From Phoronis ovalis (taxonomy: Eukaryota > Phoronida > Phoronidae): a stretch of DNA of 17,325 bases. Shown one piece after another: positions 1 to 10,330 of the stretch; position 1 is the stretch's first letter; each line of letters starts with the position of its first letter. A model generated the notes under the pieces. That model searched no databases and was not told the origin of the DNA. It saw nothing but the letters and a program-made list of their open reading frames with translations. The stretch spans positions 1-17,325 of the forward strand of contig JAOXYB010021147.1 in NCBI GenBank assembly GCA_028565635.1. Reading direction: 5' to 3'. Position numbers and translations under genes: made by a program.

Positions 1-2729
1 GGGGCATTTTTGAAACTCTTGCATCATTATTTTTTGCCTGTGAGAGTCACGTGAACATGTCTGAACTCTGCCTTACGTGACCTACATCTCTATCAAGATC
101 TGTGGTTTGCCACGGGTACCGTCTAGTACCACAAAAAGGGATGGGGTACCAAATATGACATATTGGGGGAGTTGAGTCTCAAGGCAGTTTAAAAATAATT
201 TGTTTCTTATAAGGAACATGTAAGTTGCTGCAGTATTTTGTTTGTTTAAGATTATTCTAGAGTGTCTTGCTGTTTTAAGTTTCCTTCGTAAAAATAGTCC
301 CAGCTGAAAGGAACACACTAGTACAATTGCTTGTTCTTTCTAAGCACTTAAACTAAGGATTTAAGAAAAATCTTTGTGAAATTTCATTACCGTCCCTACA
401 TAAATAACTAAAATTGTGATTCCATCAATATAACGGAAATTGTTTGGTTCGGTCTTTTTACAATTTCTCTATATGATAATCAAGGATTTATTAATTAACT
501 AATGTGTGAGTATAACGTGCAGACTTGATTTTTGGTACACCTATGCATCTCGTTATTAGTAACATTTCCCCCGAATAGATGCTCAAGGGCTTTAATTAAC
601 GTCGCTCCCTGCACATTTGTAATTATCAGACTGTGTTAGTTCTAGTTCTAGTCAAGTTTTAAATAGTCAACATATAGTACAGTATCATGAAGAAGGTTTT
701 ACCTATATTGACTTAAAAGGCATATTCTGTCTTCAGGAGTGGATCTTTCAGTATCACCTATTGAGGATAATTGTGTTGGTGGTTTATGTAGCAAACAAAC
801 ACATTTTTTTGCATATTTCATTCTGAGATGAACCATTTGGTGACGGGCCTAGATTGAAAGGCAATATCTGTTCACCATTAACCTGCACGCTGAATTTTTT
901 AATTCACCAGCTAGCTGAATACACACCAAAACTCTTATCTGTCAGGTGGAATTGAAAAAAAGAATTTGTTTACTTAGTTGCCAATTCAGAAAACCAATTA
1001 ATAAATCCCAGTTTGAAATTTTATTATCATTTAATATGATCACTGGACAATCGACCTCAATACACATCGAATCCTTTTTCTGGTATAAAGATGAGTATCA
1101 TATTTTGTGGTTTGGTACAAATATTGGTCTACTTTTAGTGTTACCTAGGTATAAATATGGTCAGGTTTTTTTGGGTAAGTGGGAGGTCCCCACCAAAATC
1201 ATAACTAAGTACCCTGGGCAGACTCATTGGTGTTTCCGATCTTTGTTTCTTACTTTCAGGACTGTTACACTAATTTAGGACTATTCTGTTATTTTTATCT
1301 CTGGAAGTGTACGTAAAGACAAGGAAGGAGAATATTAGCACCTGTTGATTTTAATTCCAATCATTATCTACACTGAGACAGAAGAAGGAACAGGTGTCTA
1401 TAACTAGTGCTCTTCAGTATAAGTGTTGTGTCCTCAATTCTGGGTCAGTTTTATTTACTTTTGCTTGGTTCCCATAAAGTTGCTGAATAGTGCCTTTGGC
1501 TAGACAAAAAAAAAATCTTGTTGTGCAGGCATGACTGGCGTTTTCATTTTTCAAATTGTTTAAATATTTTTTGAATTTTTATTTTAAAATAGTACCACAA
1601 CCTGTGTTATACAATGTGAAGTCTAAAATGTATAAATTTCTTATAAAATTTCTTACTTTAAAAGAACTTATTATTGCAAAAACAGAAAAAGTCCTTCCTA
1701 CTCAGTTTTTAAGAGCTTTTGCATGTTAAACAATTTGTTGTTCTGGTGTGACCGTGTTACCTTGTAGGAGTATCACAATATATGTCAAGCTAGTGTGTGA
1801 TATTTTGATAATACATTTTAACTTTGAATCCTCATTGTTATCATTGTTCTCAATTTTCATTATTATACAAAATGATTTATAATGCATATTAAGTAAAGTG
1901 GAAAATCTTAATTTCAAGATTCTATTCAAGGTTTTGTATAACAAACCTGGAATGTCTTGTATTTCTAGAATCTAATATGTGATTGGCAATGGCGGTTTAT
2001 TGTTTTTGCCTTGACTGAACATGATTTTAAAGCTTTTTTTTGCTTGTGTATCATTTTTCAGCAAGTACATTATATCATGAACAGCTCCTGTTAATGTGGA
2101 GAGCAGTTTCGTATAATTTCTTCTGGTGAAAGCACTTCTGTAAATAATCTTTTGAAGAACAGTGTTACATGAGTTTGATTGCAGTTTAACTCAGAAATGA
2201 TACAAAGTATAGTGTAACACAAAGCTTGGGTCAGGTAATGGGAAATCTTTGTGGATGCCAACCACTTGTCACATGAGGTTAGCCAAGGTTCTGTAACTGG
2301 CTATTGTTTATATTACATTTGATCAGTACATAATCACCAATTTTCCACATCTAAGCTATCAGTGTATAGCACACTTCAGGGAATAAATCAGATTGAATTA
2401 TACAATGTTTAGCAGGCAGTGCCCCTATTGCAAATCAAAACATCTATGGTTCCTGGAGGACTTCTTGGTTATTTTAGTGTGGGGATGTGCAGCTGAGGGT
2501 AACATTTTTGGATCAACTCCATATCAAAATGTGGAAATTTGAACCTCAAAATATATCAAAAATTCCAAAATATAACCAGAAATTTCAAGGTTTTTTAATA
2601 TTTAATAACTATTATGCACAATCTGAAATAAAAACAATATAAAATATTAAGGCAAGTTGCAATTAGGGTAGTCCTTTGATTTTTTTTGTCAACCAGTTAA
2701 ATTCAACCCACATTGAACAAGAAACAGTT
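1..2729. other. Non-coding AT-rich stretch
   Basis: No supported gene. The longest frame (946-1278, plus) starts with GTG, has no ATG for 30 codons and shows no motif. CACGTG, an E-box, occurs at 48-53, and one nuclear-receptor half-site TGACCT at 77-82. Long T and A runs fit intron or intergenic DNA. Confidence 0.6.
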
Positions 2730-2787
2730 GTTTTAGATTGATAGGGAAAAAAGTTGAGTGACCGGTTTTAGATTGATAGGGGAAAAA
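2730..2787. repeat. Imperfect direct repeat, period 35 bp
   Basis: GTTTTAGATTGATAGGG followed by a run of A occurs at 2730-2752 and again from 2765, the second copy with one extra G. The spacer reads GTTGAGTGACCG. This is a small local duplication in non-coding DNA. Confidence 0.75.
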
Positions 2788-5413
2788 AATCTAATTTCTG
2801 CCTGTTGTAACTAATATAACTTTTATAAAACTATAATTGCTGTGCCACTATTTTTAAACAATCAACTGTTATGGAGTTAATTTATCATTATTTAGAATGA
2901 ATTAATTACTTCAGATATTCCCACCGCTGGTCATTAAATATAATTTTGTATCCTTTATTATTAATAAATGTTTGAATTGGGTAGAATAAATAAATGCAAA
3001 ACTATACACCTGCTAGAAAAATGAAACAATGAGTAATTATAAAGTTAAAAGTTGTTACAATAATGATATGTCAATATTTCAGCAAGGGAAACATAATATG
3101 TAGTCATTTGGCAAAACAAAAACATCTATTTCTTTACAGTTAGAGATCCCCACAACCAAATACTATTAATTACCTCTAATAGTTCAAGTAAAGGGATATT
3201 ACTATGAGTGTACATCAATTTTTTGATTTCTGATCATCTGTGGCTAATTTTGTTTGACAATTCATTTCACAATGTAATTCAGAAATGGACATTAAACCGT
3301 TTTTCTATTCTTTCTACCTGCAGAAGCCTTCTTGTAGTACATATTTTGTTTTTCTCTTCACATCTTCTTTTGCCTATCTAATGTTTGGAATAGCTTAATT
3401 ATGTAAGCCAACAATTTTAAATAGGTTGATTGATAAGAATGTAATTAATAGTTAAAAGTATTTGAGTAGAAGTAATGGGATGAATCCAAAAAAATATGTA
3501 AAGAACACATCTATCAGTGTACAGTTTGCAACATTTTTCTTTGGAAAATTCATATTGTTAAATTGAATTTTCCAATAGAGAACACTGGTTAAAAAACTTT
3601 CACCATTATTTTTCAGGAAGCAACAATCAAGATGTAAGACTTGTCACCATACCGAGATACAGTGACAGCAATACATGTGCAATTGTCAACTTAAGAACTT
3701 TAGAGTGTCATCCCTTGTCATTCGGTACTTCATTTTCCTCATTGCAACAGGAAAGCCCTGTCGATAAATAACAACTGTTTCATAAATTGTGGTGCATGTA
3801 GACATTTTTATACAAACACAAACAAGTATGCAGAATAAGCACCTTGCTGTGGCAAATGAACCAATCAATCCTACATTTTTAAGAAAGAACTGCTTATAAA
3901 TAAGTTGATTTGTGGAATTGTTCCTGGTGAAATATGTGGGATTGACTGGTTTATTTAGCTAGGCCACCCTGGTGCATGTAAATATATGTAGTTTATTATG
4001 AGTTATACTGTGGATGAGATTGTACCAGGACTTCAGTGGATTATATGCAGAAAACTAAATGATACATATAACAGAAGGTACAGAACACTAATGGATGGAT
4101 TTATTCAGTCCATCAAAATATAAAAACAATTGTATTCAAAAAGGGAGATTGATGTCTAACCCTGTGTTATATATGTGATCAAGTTTTTAGTGAGCATGAA
4201 CAGGTTTGTCACAAAATTTGCAATATTGTGTATAAATAAAGCAAATTATGATTATTGCAAAATGTATTCAATATATTTAGGAACAAGAGTCTAACTAATG
4301 GGCAGAATTTCATGTTTTACGATATGCTGCCTAAATATTCAACTCTGTTTGCCAATATGGCAATGTCAGAATTATATTATTAAGTGGGACTTTGATGTAA
4401 TTTTGTCTATCCATTTCAGGCATTTGGGATCTAGATGTGACAATGTCTAAATTTAGACAGTCTGCAAAATAATCATTGTAAGTTGAAAAAGTAATAACTT
4501 GGTTATCATAAATTTCTCACATGGTAGCCCGGCTACATAAAGTGTGGACATGACGTAATGATAATATACATGTTGGCTTCCACTGAATGCTGAACCACTT
4601 ATGCAAAAGACCAGAAAACCTTCCAAATACTAGGAATAATGTACAAGGCATAGTGTACAAAAACTATCAAGAGTGAAAAATCAGAATATAACTTGTTGCC
4701 AGACCATCGCCATCATTTAATATGACAGAAAACCAGTTCTTTGACTGGATCTTGTAAAACTCTTACAGTTATAGGCATCCTAGTATAGGTAGAAACTAAA
4801 TGCTCAGCAGAAGATGGAATTAATCACCCTTAATGCTAGTACCATTATTTAAAAGAAAACGACAGCATCAAATAAGTGTAGGATGGCTAAGCAAAATAAC
4901 TACCATTATTGTCTTTTTCATGCTGATTATTCAAAAATAATATACCTTCATCAGCAATTAAAGTAAATCACTGGAATAAAATCAATACCTGTTGAATCAG
5001 GGTCAAGGGCAGTTCAATAGTAGGCCGGATTTTGAAATTCTTTGCTATGATTTAAATGGATAATGTGTACTGTTTATGTCCGCATTAATTGTATGTCATG
5101 TATAATACCAAAAAAACGGACCCCATTCGTTATGGTTTCATTTTGGCTAATTTTTAGTGCGATTTAAAGCAACCACGTATGTAGGTAGCCCGATAGAAAT
5201 CACCAGCATTTAGATAATTATATAAAATGTTGACCGCAGCATGATTATACAAAAAATTTTATAGCTTAAGCAGCAACATTATGCCCATCAGGGTTTGTTG
5301 ACATCGTAGTGAAACTAACGCGTTAGCTGTTCAGAATTGGGACTGTCCACCAACTAAATGCCCTTGACTAAATGGTAATTATTAGTCTTGAAATTCCGTT
5401 GTCCTTGATAGCA
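2788..5413. other. Non-coding AT-rich stretch
   Basis: No frame longer than about 60 codons and no RNA gene recognised. Scattered TTTCAG-type strings could be acceptors of a plus-strand intron, but no exon with coding character follows any of them. Apart from the palindrome at 4444 I see nothing structured. Confidence 0.6.
4444..4459. repeat. 16-bp perfect palindrome
   Basis: TGTCTAAATTTAGACA is fully self-complementary. It has no flanking direct repeat and no relation to the mini-elements at 12731 and 15656. It could be a dyad protein site or chance. Confidence 0.5.
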
Positions 5414-5898
5414 TCAAAATGCTCTTTTATTGCCATCCTTTTTATTGAAGTTTAACAAAATGTGAAATGCACCACAATGGGCGTCAACTTCTTGCGTCCC
5501 CACTACGTCTGTACAATGTTGCTGCTTGAAGGATGCAGTCAGTAGCTCAGTTATGCTCATAAATCGAGGTACGCATGCCGGTTTTCCACTTGCAAACGAA
5601 AAACTTTCAAGTGCAGGATTTCCATCAAGTGCTGTAACAAGCTGATCTCTACGGTTTATTATATCAAAGACTAAATTCTCAGTTGCGTTCACACGGGCGT
5701 TCACATTTCACTAAATTCGTTACTGTTTGAAATGTACATCATATTGTGATGACCAAATTGCACAGGACCCGCGCAGTGAACTTCGAAATTTAAGGCAAGA
5801 CATTCGATGCAATGCAACTGGCGTTCCTTGATCCGACCACCAGTGACAGCTAGAATATACGAGGCGCGATGTTCATATAAGACGGGTATATATTGCAT
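5414..5898 (-). other. Two overlapping unrecognised open frames, possible decayed exon
   Basis: On the minus strand one frame of 65 codons starts at an ATG at 5898 and ends in TGA at 5701. A second frame of 96 codons runs on in another register from 5704 to 5414 and has no ATG at its start (GTG). The segment has more C and G than its surroundings and the two frames together cover almost 500 bp, which might reflect a frame-shifted old exon. I do not recognise either protein: no signal peptide, membrane segment or motif is visible. No convincing acceptor lies in phase before 5704. Chance open frames remain the simplest reading. Confidence 0.15.
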
Positions 5899-6615
5899 TT
5901 ACTTTTAATTATAACTACCGACAACTAAATTACAGTGCAACTGAAGGCTATTGTGCATTAATCTGAGACATAGACGCTGCATCTTTTTTAAAAAAGCGGT
6001 ACTTTATATTACCCTAGGTACACCATCATAGCTCTTTTACCATATTACTAGATGGTTCGGAAGCCTTTGTTATCATGCAGACATGCGCGAATGTGGCGTA
6101 TTTAGAAGTAAGTATTAGATGTTTGCAGATTACATGACAATAATGTACATCATAATAAGCAATTACGAAATACTGAAGTATTCGTTTCCTAGAAATAATG
6201 TTATTACACATTGTTGAAGTATTTTTACATTTATTTATTCTGCAATTTTATTGCACAATAGTCGGCCTCACAAAAATAATAAAATCTTATACATGTATTT
6301 GGCAAATACTATATATTGGAAGATATTGTCAAACATTACAAATTACATTTTGAACGCTACTATATACTAAGTAAATACACTATGATGTATAAACTTGTAC
6401 ACTTTGTACTAGATCTGTTTCGTAGTTGATCATGCAATTCATAAATGCATTTACATAAAAACCGTGCAAAAACAATTCCCTCATGGTAGGTGATTCGAGT
6501 CGTGTTTAATTACTTCATATACTGGTACTTTACCATGTATTTAGTATTAAAACCGATTTCAACGTATTGACCACAAGCGTGCAATTAAACAATGTTATCA
6601 AAATCGAAGATTAAT

Positions 6616-6651
6616 GGGGGGGGGGGTCATTCCCCATAATATGTATAAAAG
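6616..6651 (+). other. G11 tract followed by a TATA-box match
   Basis: Eleven G in a row (6616-6626) are followed 17 bp later by TATAAAAG (6644-6651) and GCGGATCC. The TATA match is canonical on the plus strand, but the next ATG opens a frame of only three codons and no gene follows. CCCCATAA at 6632 and TTATGGGG at 6683 form an inverted pair around it. It is more likely a simple-sequence accident than a promoter. Confidence 0.2.
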
Positions 6652-6755
6652 GCGGATCCATGAGTGTATGAATACTGATGTTTTATGGGGAGGTGATTGG
6701 TTTGGCCAGATTTTTAATTTAACTTAATAATTTACTGTAAATATTGCAAACCGGG

Positions 6756-6761
6756 TTTATT
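6756..6761 (-). terminator. Candidate poly(A) signal for dimm
   Basis: Read on the minus strand this is AATAAA, the first canonical signal I found by eye beyond the dimm stop, about 1.2 kb downstream. The variant ATTAAA follows at 6718-6713, and a double AATAAATAAA lies at 6241-6232. Which of these is used cannot be told from the sequence. Confidence 0.3.
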
Positions 6762-7154
6762 CTGCACGTAAATCCACCACTCTTAAATGATTATCATAGT
6801 TTACCTGGCTACAGACATACTTTTTGTAGCAAAACGACCACCATCTACTAAATGTGTAAAACAGAGCATCTCATCATGGGAAACCTGTATCCGCTGCTAA
6901 GTAACTAAGCGATTGCATACACTGAATCTACTCAAGAAGTGTTTTTACATGGTTTTTAAATACTATTCCTGTCGATGCGAGAACACTTAACAATATCTAC
7001 TTCTATCAAAAATGCCTTTCCAAATAGTTATTTATAAAACGTGGCATTTTTCAGTTCTCATGTTTGATGTATTTGAATTAGCAAGCCGTATAAAAATAAT
7101 TTAACAGTCAAATGAATTCCGGCAACAAAGTGGAAAATCATTTAGCTACAGCCA

Positions 7155-7168
7155 GTTGCTATGGTAAC
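7155..7168. promoter_or_regulatory. RFX X-box-like palindrome
   Basis: GTTGCTATGGTAAC is an almost perfect inverted repeat that fits the RFX/DAF-19 X-box (GTNRCC, spacer, RGYAAC form). RFX proteins control ciliary and some neuroendocrine genes. It lies about 0.8 kb past the stop codon of dimm, so it may be in the 3' flank, in a long 3' UTR, or in the control region of a neighbour not in this window. Confidence 0.4.
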
Positions 7169-7969
7169 ATAAAAGTTATATTTGAAGGCACATGAGTGAT
7201 ATTGTCATTATGAAAAATATATATGGGTTGAGAATGAATTTAGTATTCTATAAATATTATGACCCTTATTCCCAAGTGCTAAGTTATAGGATAATATAAA
7301 ATTTATAAAAAAAATCCCACAACCATTTAAAATAGTATATAACAAAAGTATAACAACACCTAATCCCCATATACGAATATATGTAATATAAATATTGATG
7401 GTAAAATTTCATGACATATAGTTACAATGCGATATATCTTATGAACGGATGACTGTTACTATCACATACAAATGCAAGTAATGATAATTATGTTTACAAG
7501 ATGAAAACTTTCAAAATTATAACTTAATTTCTTTCTAAATCAATATCATCCTAAATGTATTCTACTCCCTACAAAATATGCTTAACAAGGCTGAAATGTT
7601 GATTCAGCTGGTACCGTTATAAAGTTTATATATTAATACAGTTAAAATTTATGCAATCAAAGAATAGGGGTATTTGACTATTACTATTTAAATATATAAC
7701 AACTATACATAGTATTTTCAAAAAGTCATAAAAACAAGTTATTATATGGTAACAATTCTAAATGTCTGCCCGGGAGCACATACGTGAAATATAGCTTATT
7801 ATCGTCTGCTTTCTTTTAACCTCATTGGCTATAATGTTAATATTTCCCCTGTCTGGTGCCATTGCTCTCGGCAACTTATTTTTGGTAATTCTCTCTTTAT
7901 ATCTCCCTGTCAATTGAACTTCGGAATGAATGTTTAAATAATATAAAGAACGTTTCTATGTATCGTTGA

Positions 7970-8530
7970 TTACTCGTGCCAACTGGCGTTGTCATCGGAA
8001 GCTGTAAGTGACAGGATATCGCTAACGTCATCCACTGAATCCTCTTCCTTGTTATTATTATTGTTATCGTTTGCATCATCCAGTTCGCCAAATTGATAAG
8101 GCAACTCGTCCCCTCGAAGATCACAAACCACATTTGTCAAAGCCATGATATAATTTTTAGCCAGTGTAAGAGTTTCGATTTTAGACAATCTTCGGTCCAG
8201 TTTAACATGCGGAATAACTTCACGTAATCCTTGAAAAGCGTCATTTAATGAATGCATTCTCATGCGTTCTCTTTCGTTACTTTCTAGTCTGCGTAGGTTG
8301 CGATCTCGACCACTTGAGCCTTTCTTTCTCCTTGGCGCTTTTCGTGGACTTTTTAACCTGGCGTCATCCTGTTCATTGCTACTTCCAGCCGAGTCTGACT
8401 CCATGCCCCTCTTTCCAGCTCCGGATCGTCTCCTCATATGATAATCTGAAGCTCTAACCACGTCGATATCCCAATCACCTTGTTCGTTTGAAGTCTCATA
8501 ATCCATGGAAGTCATGCTGTTATGTCTCAT
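7970..8530 (-). CDS. dimm: Dimmed/MIST1 (BHLHA15)-like bHLH transcription factor
   Basis: A 186-residue class A basic helix-loop-helix factor. In insects Dimm drives the regulated secretory programme of peptidergic neuroendocrine cells, and vertebrate MIST1 does the same in serous exocrine cells. Both act in the nucleus as dimers on E-boxes. Counting from the ATG at 8530: an N-terminal acidic/Ser segment, then a basic cluster at about 58-70 ([11 protein letters not shown], a likely NLS). The DNA-binding basic region is at 80-92 ([13 protein letters not shown], with the E-box-contacting Glu at 88). Helix 1 follows to about 106, the loop holds IPHVKLDRR, and helix 2 is at 115-135 ([14 protein letters not shown]). 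The tail (148-186) is acidic, with five Asn at 156-160, and ends in TAA. The length is close to human MIST1 (189 aa) and much shorter than fly DIMM. An upstream in-frame TTG at 8539 overlaps a splice acceptor and is not a start. The ATG has A at -3; later in-frame ATGs occur at codons 6 and 9. The bHLH itself is uninterrupted. Confidence 0.93.
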   Translation of the reverse strand: MRHNSMTSMDYETSNEQGDWDIDVVRASDYHMRRRSGAGKRGMESDSAGSSNEQDDARLKSPRKAPRRKKGSSGRDRNLRRLESNERERMRMHSLNDAFQGLREVIPHVKLDRRLSKIETLTLAKNYIMALTNVVCDLRGDELPYQFGELDDANDNNNNNKEEDSVDDVSDILSLTASDDNASWHE

Positions 8531-8533
8531 TAT

Positions 8534-8562
8534 CTGCAATTATAAAAGTAACCATTGACTAA
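8534..8562 (-). other. 3' splice site (intron end) just before the dimm start codon
   Basis: On the minus strand the sequence reads TTACTTTTATAATTGCAG and then ATAATGAGAC. A pyrimidine-leaning stretch ends in GCAG, with the AG at 8535-8534, so the exon would begin at 8533, three bases before the ATG. This implies a mostly or wholly non-coding 5' exon upstream. Vertebrate Bhlha15 also carries its coding sequence in one exon. The pyrimidine tract is weak. If the site is not used, transcription would start upstream and read through it. Confidence 0.6.
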
Positions 8563-8639
8563 ACTAGATGGTAACATTTTTTCCGACTGGTAGGCGGGCT
8601 GATTGCATTCCTATGTTTTAGTACAAGTAATCCTGACAC

Positions 8640-8692
8640 TACCGAATCCGTCTACCGTGTCGTTTCGTCGGCCGTTTTGTCGCCAATCTGGC
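8640..8692. repeat. CpG-rich patch with imperfect 12-bp tandem motif
   Basis: A CpG-dense stretch in otherwise AT-rich DNA, about 110 bp upstream of the dimm exon. Two adjacent 12-mers, GTCGTTTCGTCG (8659-8670) and GCCGTTTTGTCG (8671-8682), match at 10 of 12 positions and meet at the palindrome CGGCCG. A CCAAT follows at 8683-8687. It could be a worn end of a transposon or a small regulatory island; nothing in it decides which. Confidence 0.3.
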
Positions 8693-9290
8693 AAATTACC
8701 TTTACGGATAACAACCCCGAAGTGACAACGCATAATACACTTTATGATGTATAAGTTTTTGTAGCATGGCCGAATGTCACCTTGGCTGCGAAGGTTTAAA
8801 AATCAAACTTTGAAAAACCACAAAAACAACTAGAAATCCCATAATTAAACTTTGCATGTGATCAAGCTTCCTTATGTGTTGCACCTAGGAATGACAATAA
8901 TTTTTTATTCAAATTTAAAAGTTTATTTTGGTTATTGTTTTGTTAGACATTAAATCCTGACTTGTTTTGCCGGGTTCATTAGAATAATTGGACTGTAACC
9001 ACCAGGTATAAAGATGTTCCGGCAATATAAACACACTTCATAATGTTATTCCAGGGTAAAGGTGACACCGGTGGGTGACTGTCTGATGCCATGGGAACAG
9101 TTCTTGAGCCTGTCCGTCTTCTGCAAACCGGCCCCGAGTAATTTTATTGGCAAAAAGAATTATTTCATTATGGCAGACCATATGCACACACAACATTTAA
9201 GATTCTTAAGGAAATGTATGCTGTTTCAGATAAATTTAATAAATAATAACATTTACGTGCATTTTCTCCCGACATTTTCTATTGCAGTTA

Positions 9291-9319
9291 ATTAGGAATC
9301 AAGCACTATTAGGAATCAA
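9291..9319. repeat. Short direct repeat, period 17 bp
   Basis: ATTAGGAATCAA occurs at 9291-9302 and again at 9308-9319, separated by GCACT. This is a small local duplication with no visible function. Confidence 0.7.
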
Positions 9320-9422
9320 ACAGAACATTAAAAATACTGATTTCAATATTGTCTATAGAATCCAATTAGGATGTGAAAACAATGTAAACCAATCATAATC
9401 TAAACGAGCACTGTCTCCACTG

Positions 9423-9436
9423 AACTCACCTAAGAA
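9423..9436 (-). other. Alternative 5' splice donor candidate
   Basis: The minus strand reads CTTAG|GTGAGTT, with the exon ending at 9430. It shares the 12-mer AACTCACCTAAG (plus strand) with the site at 14775-14786. It lies about 0.9 kb upstream of the dimm acceptor and could end a nearer leader exon. No clear promoter is visible beside it, and matches of 12 bases are expected by chance in a window of this size. Confidence 0.15.
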
Positions 9437-10302
9437 TATAAAAACATCCAGGTAACAGATACAAGCCACCGTGATTGAATCTAGCTTAGTGCACACGATA
9501 TTCACCCCCATCATACTTCTACTACTATGAACAGCATGATTTGCCTTATGAGTTTACAATCACGATGCCCAACCGATCAAGCTTTCCACGTATTCGATAA
9601 AAAGGTGGGTGTTAATATATCTAAACCTGTTGTATACCACAACAAAAAGATGGTATGTTCCCTTAACAATACATATATTACAATAGTTATAGACTATTAA
9701 AGTCTGGAAAACCTTTAACCTGATAGATAGGCAATTCTTGAAGCAATTGTTAATCTTGACATGATTGTAAACAACGATTAAACACGTTGTTTTGTCTACA
9801 TCGTAATTATATATTTGGATATTATGTCTAAAAATAAACTTTAACTGAACTTGAAAGACGAACATTTACTACACTGACACCAGTATAAAGTGACACAATT
9901 TGTTGCTTCACGGTTAAGCTTTTTAATACAATTTACGCAAACAATCTCAAAACATTTATCCGTGCATTTATCACCAATTCATTGGTACTTATATATAAAA
10001 TCAAACTCCAGCTGTGCTATTTTTCATAGTACGTATTCGATTAAATCACCCCAGGAATTTAATTTGAAAATTGCTGGCTGTAGATTTTCTCAGTCTAATT
10101 GCTTGTATTTCAAATGGTTTAATTTTTACGTTTTAGTAGTACAATTATCTACCGAGTCTATGACTATTTATGACCATTTATCATTTTTTTTAAATAGCTA
10201 TTTCTAGCTAAAAGATCCAAAGAACATCTTTATGAAAATGGAACCATGTAAATAAAAATTATAAAGTATTACATATAAGAGCTAAGACTGAATTTGATGG
10301 CA

Positions 10303-10330
10303 TGACGTCACTATTAGTGAAATGACGTCA
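10303..10330. promoter_or_regulatory. Tandem pair of perfect CRE/ATF sites
   Basis: The full palindrome TGACGTCA occurs at 10303-10310 and again at 10323-10330, so the starts are 20 bp apart, about two helical turns. Each is preceded by A, and the second is part of a loose repeat of the first (GTGAA follows both). The 8-mer is the CREB/ATF consensus and is also bound by related bZIPs such as XBP1 and ATF6. The pair lies about 1.8 kb upstream of the dimm exon, so it could be an enhancer or an intronic element of that gene. Use by dimm is inference. Confidence 0.55.

Larger units (their letters stand above)
5899..7969. other. 3' flank and possible 3' UTR of dimm
   Basis: Very AT-rich DNA. It holds the candidate poly(A) signals, the X-box at 7155 and the G11 tract at 6616, plus a 14-bp palindrome CTTTTTTAAAAAAG at 5983-5996. 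The frame at 6026-6211 (minus) shows no motif and is taken as chance. Confidence 0.5.

Noticed and set aside
946-1278. Longest frame in the left third (110 codons)
   Set aside because: GTG start, no ATG for 30 codons, no domain, and a length plausible by chance.
5521-5590. AGTAGCTCAGTTATGC resembling a tRNA A box
   Set aside because: No B box (GGTTCGANTCC), no acceptor stem and no anticodon arm could be paired.
7897-8133. Minus-strand frame overlapping the dimm 3' end
   Set aside because: It is an out-of-frame shadow of the dimm tail.
8248-8457. Plus-strand open frame of 69 codons opposite dimm
   Set aside because: It is the antisense shadow of the bHLH coding exon and carries no motif of its own.
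8541-8548. TATAAAAG on the plus strand beside the dimm acceptor
   Set aside because: It lies in the pyrimidine tract of the acceptor (minus strand) and no plus-strand gene follows.
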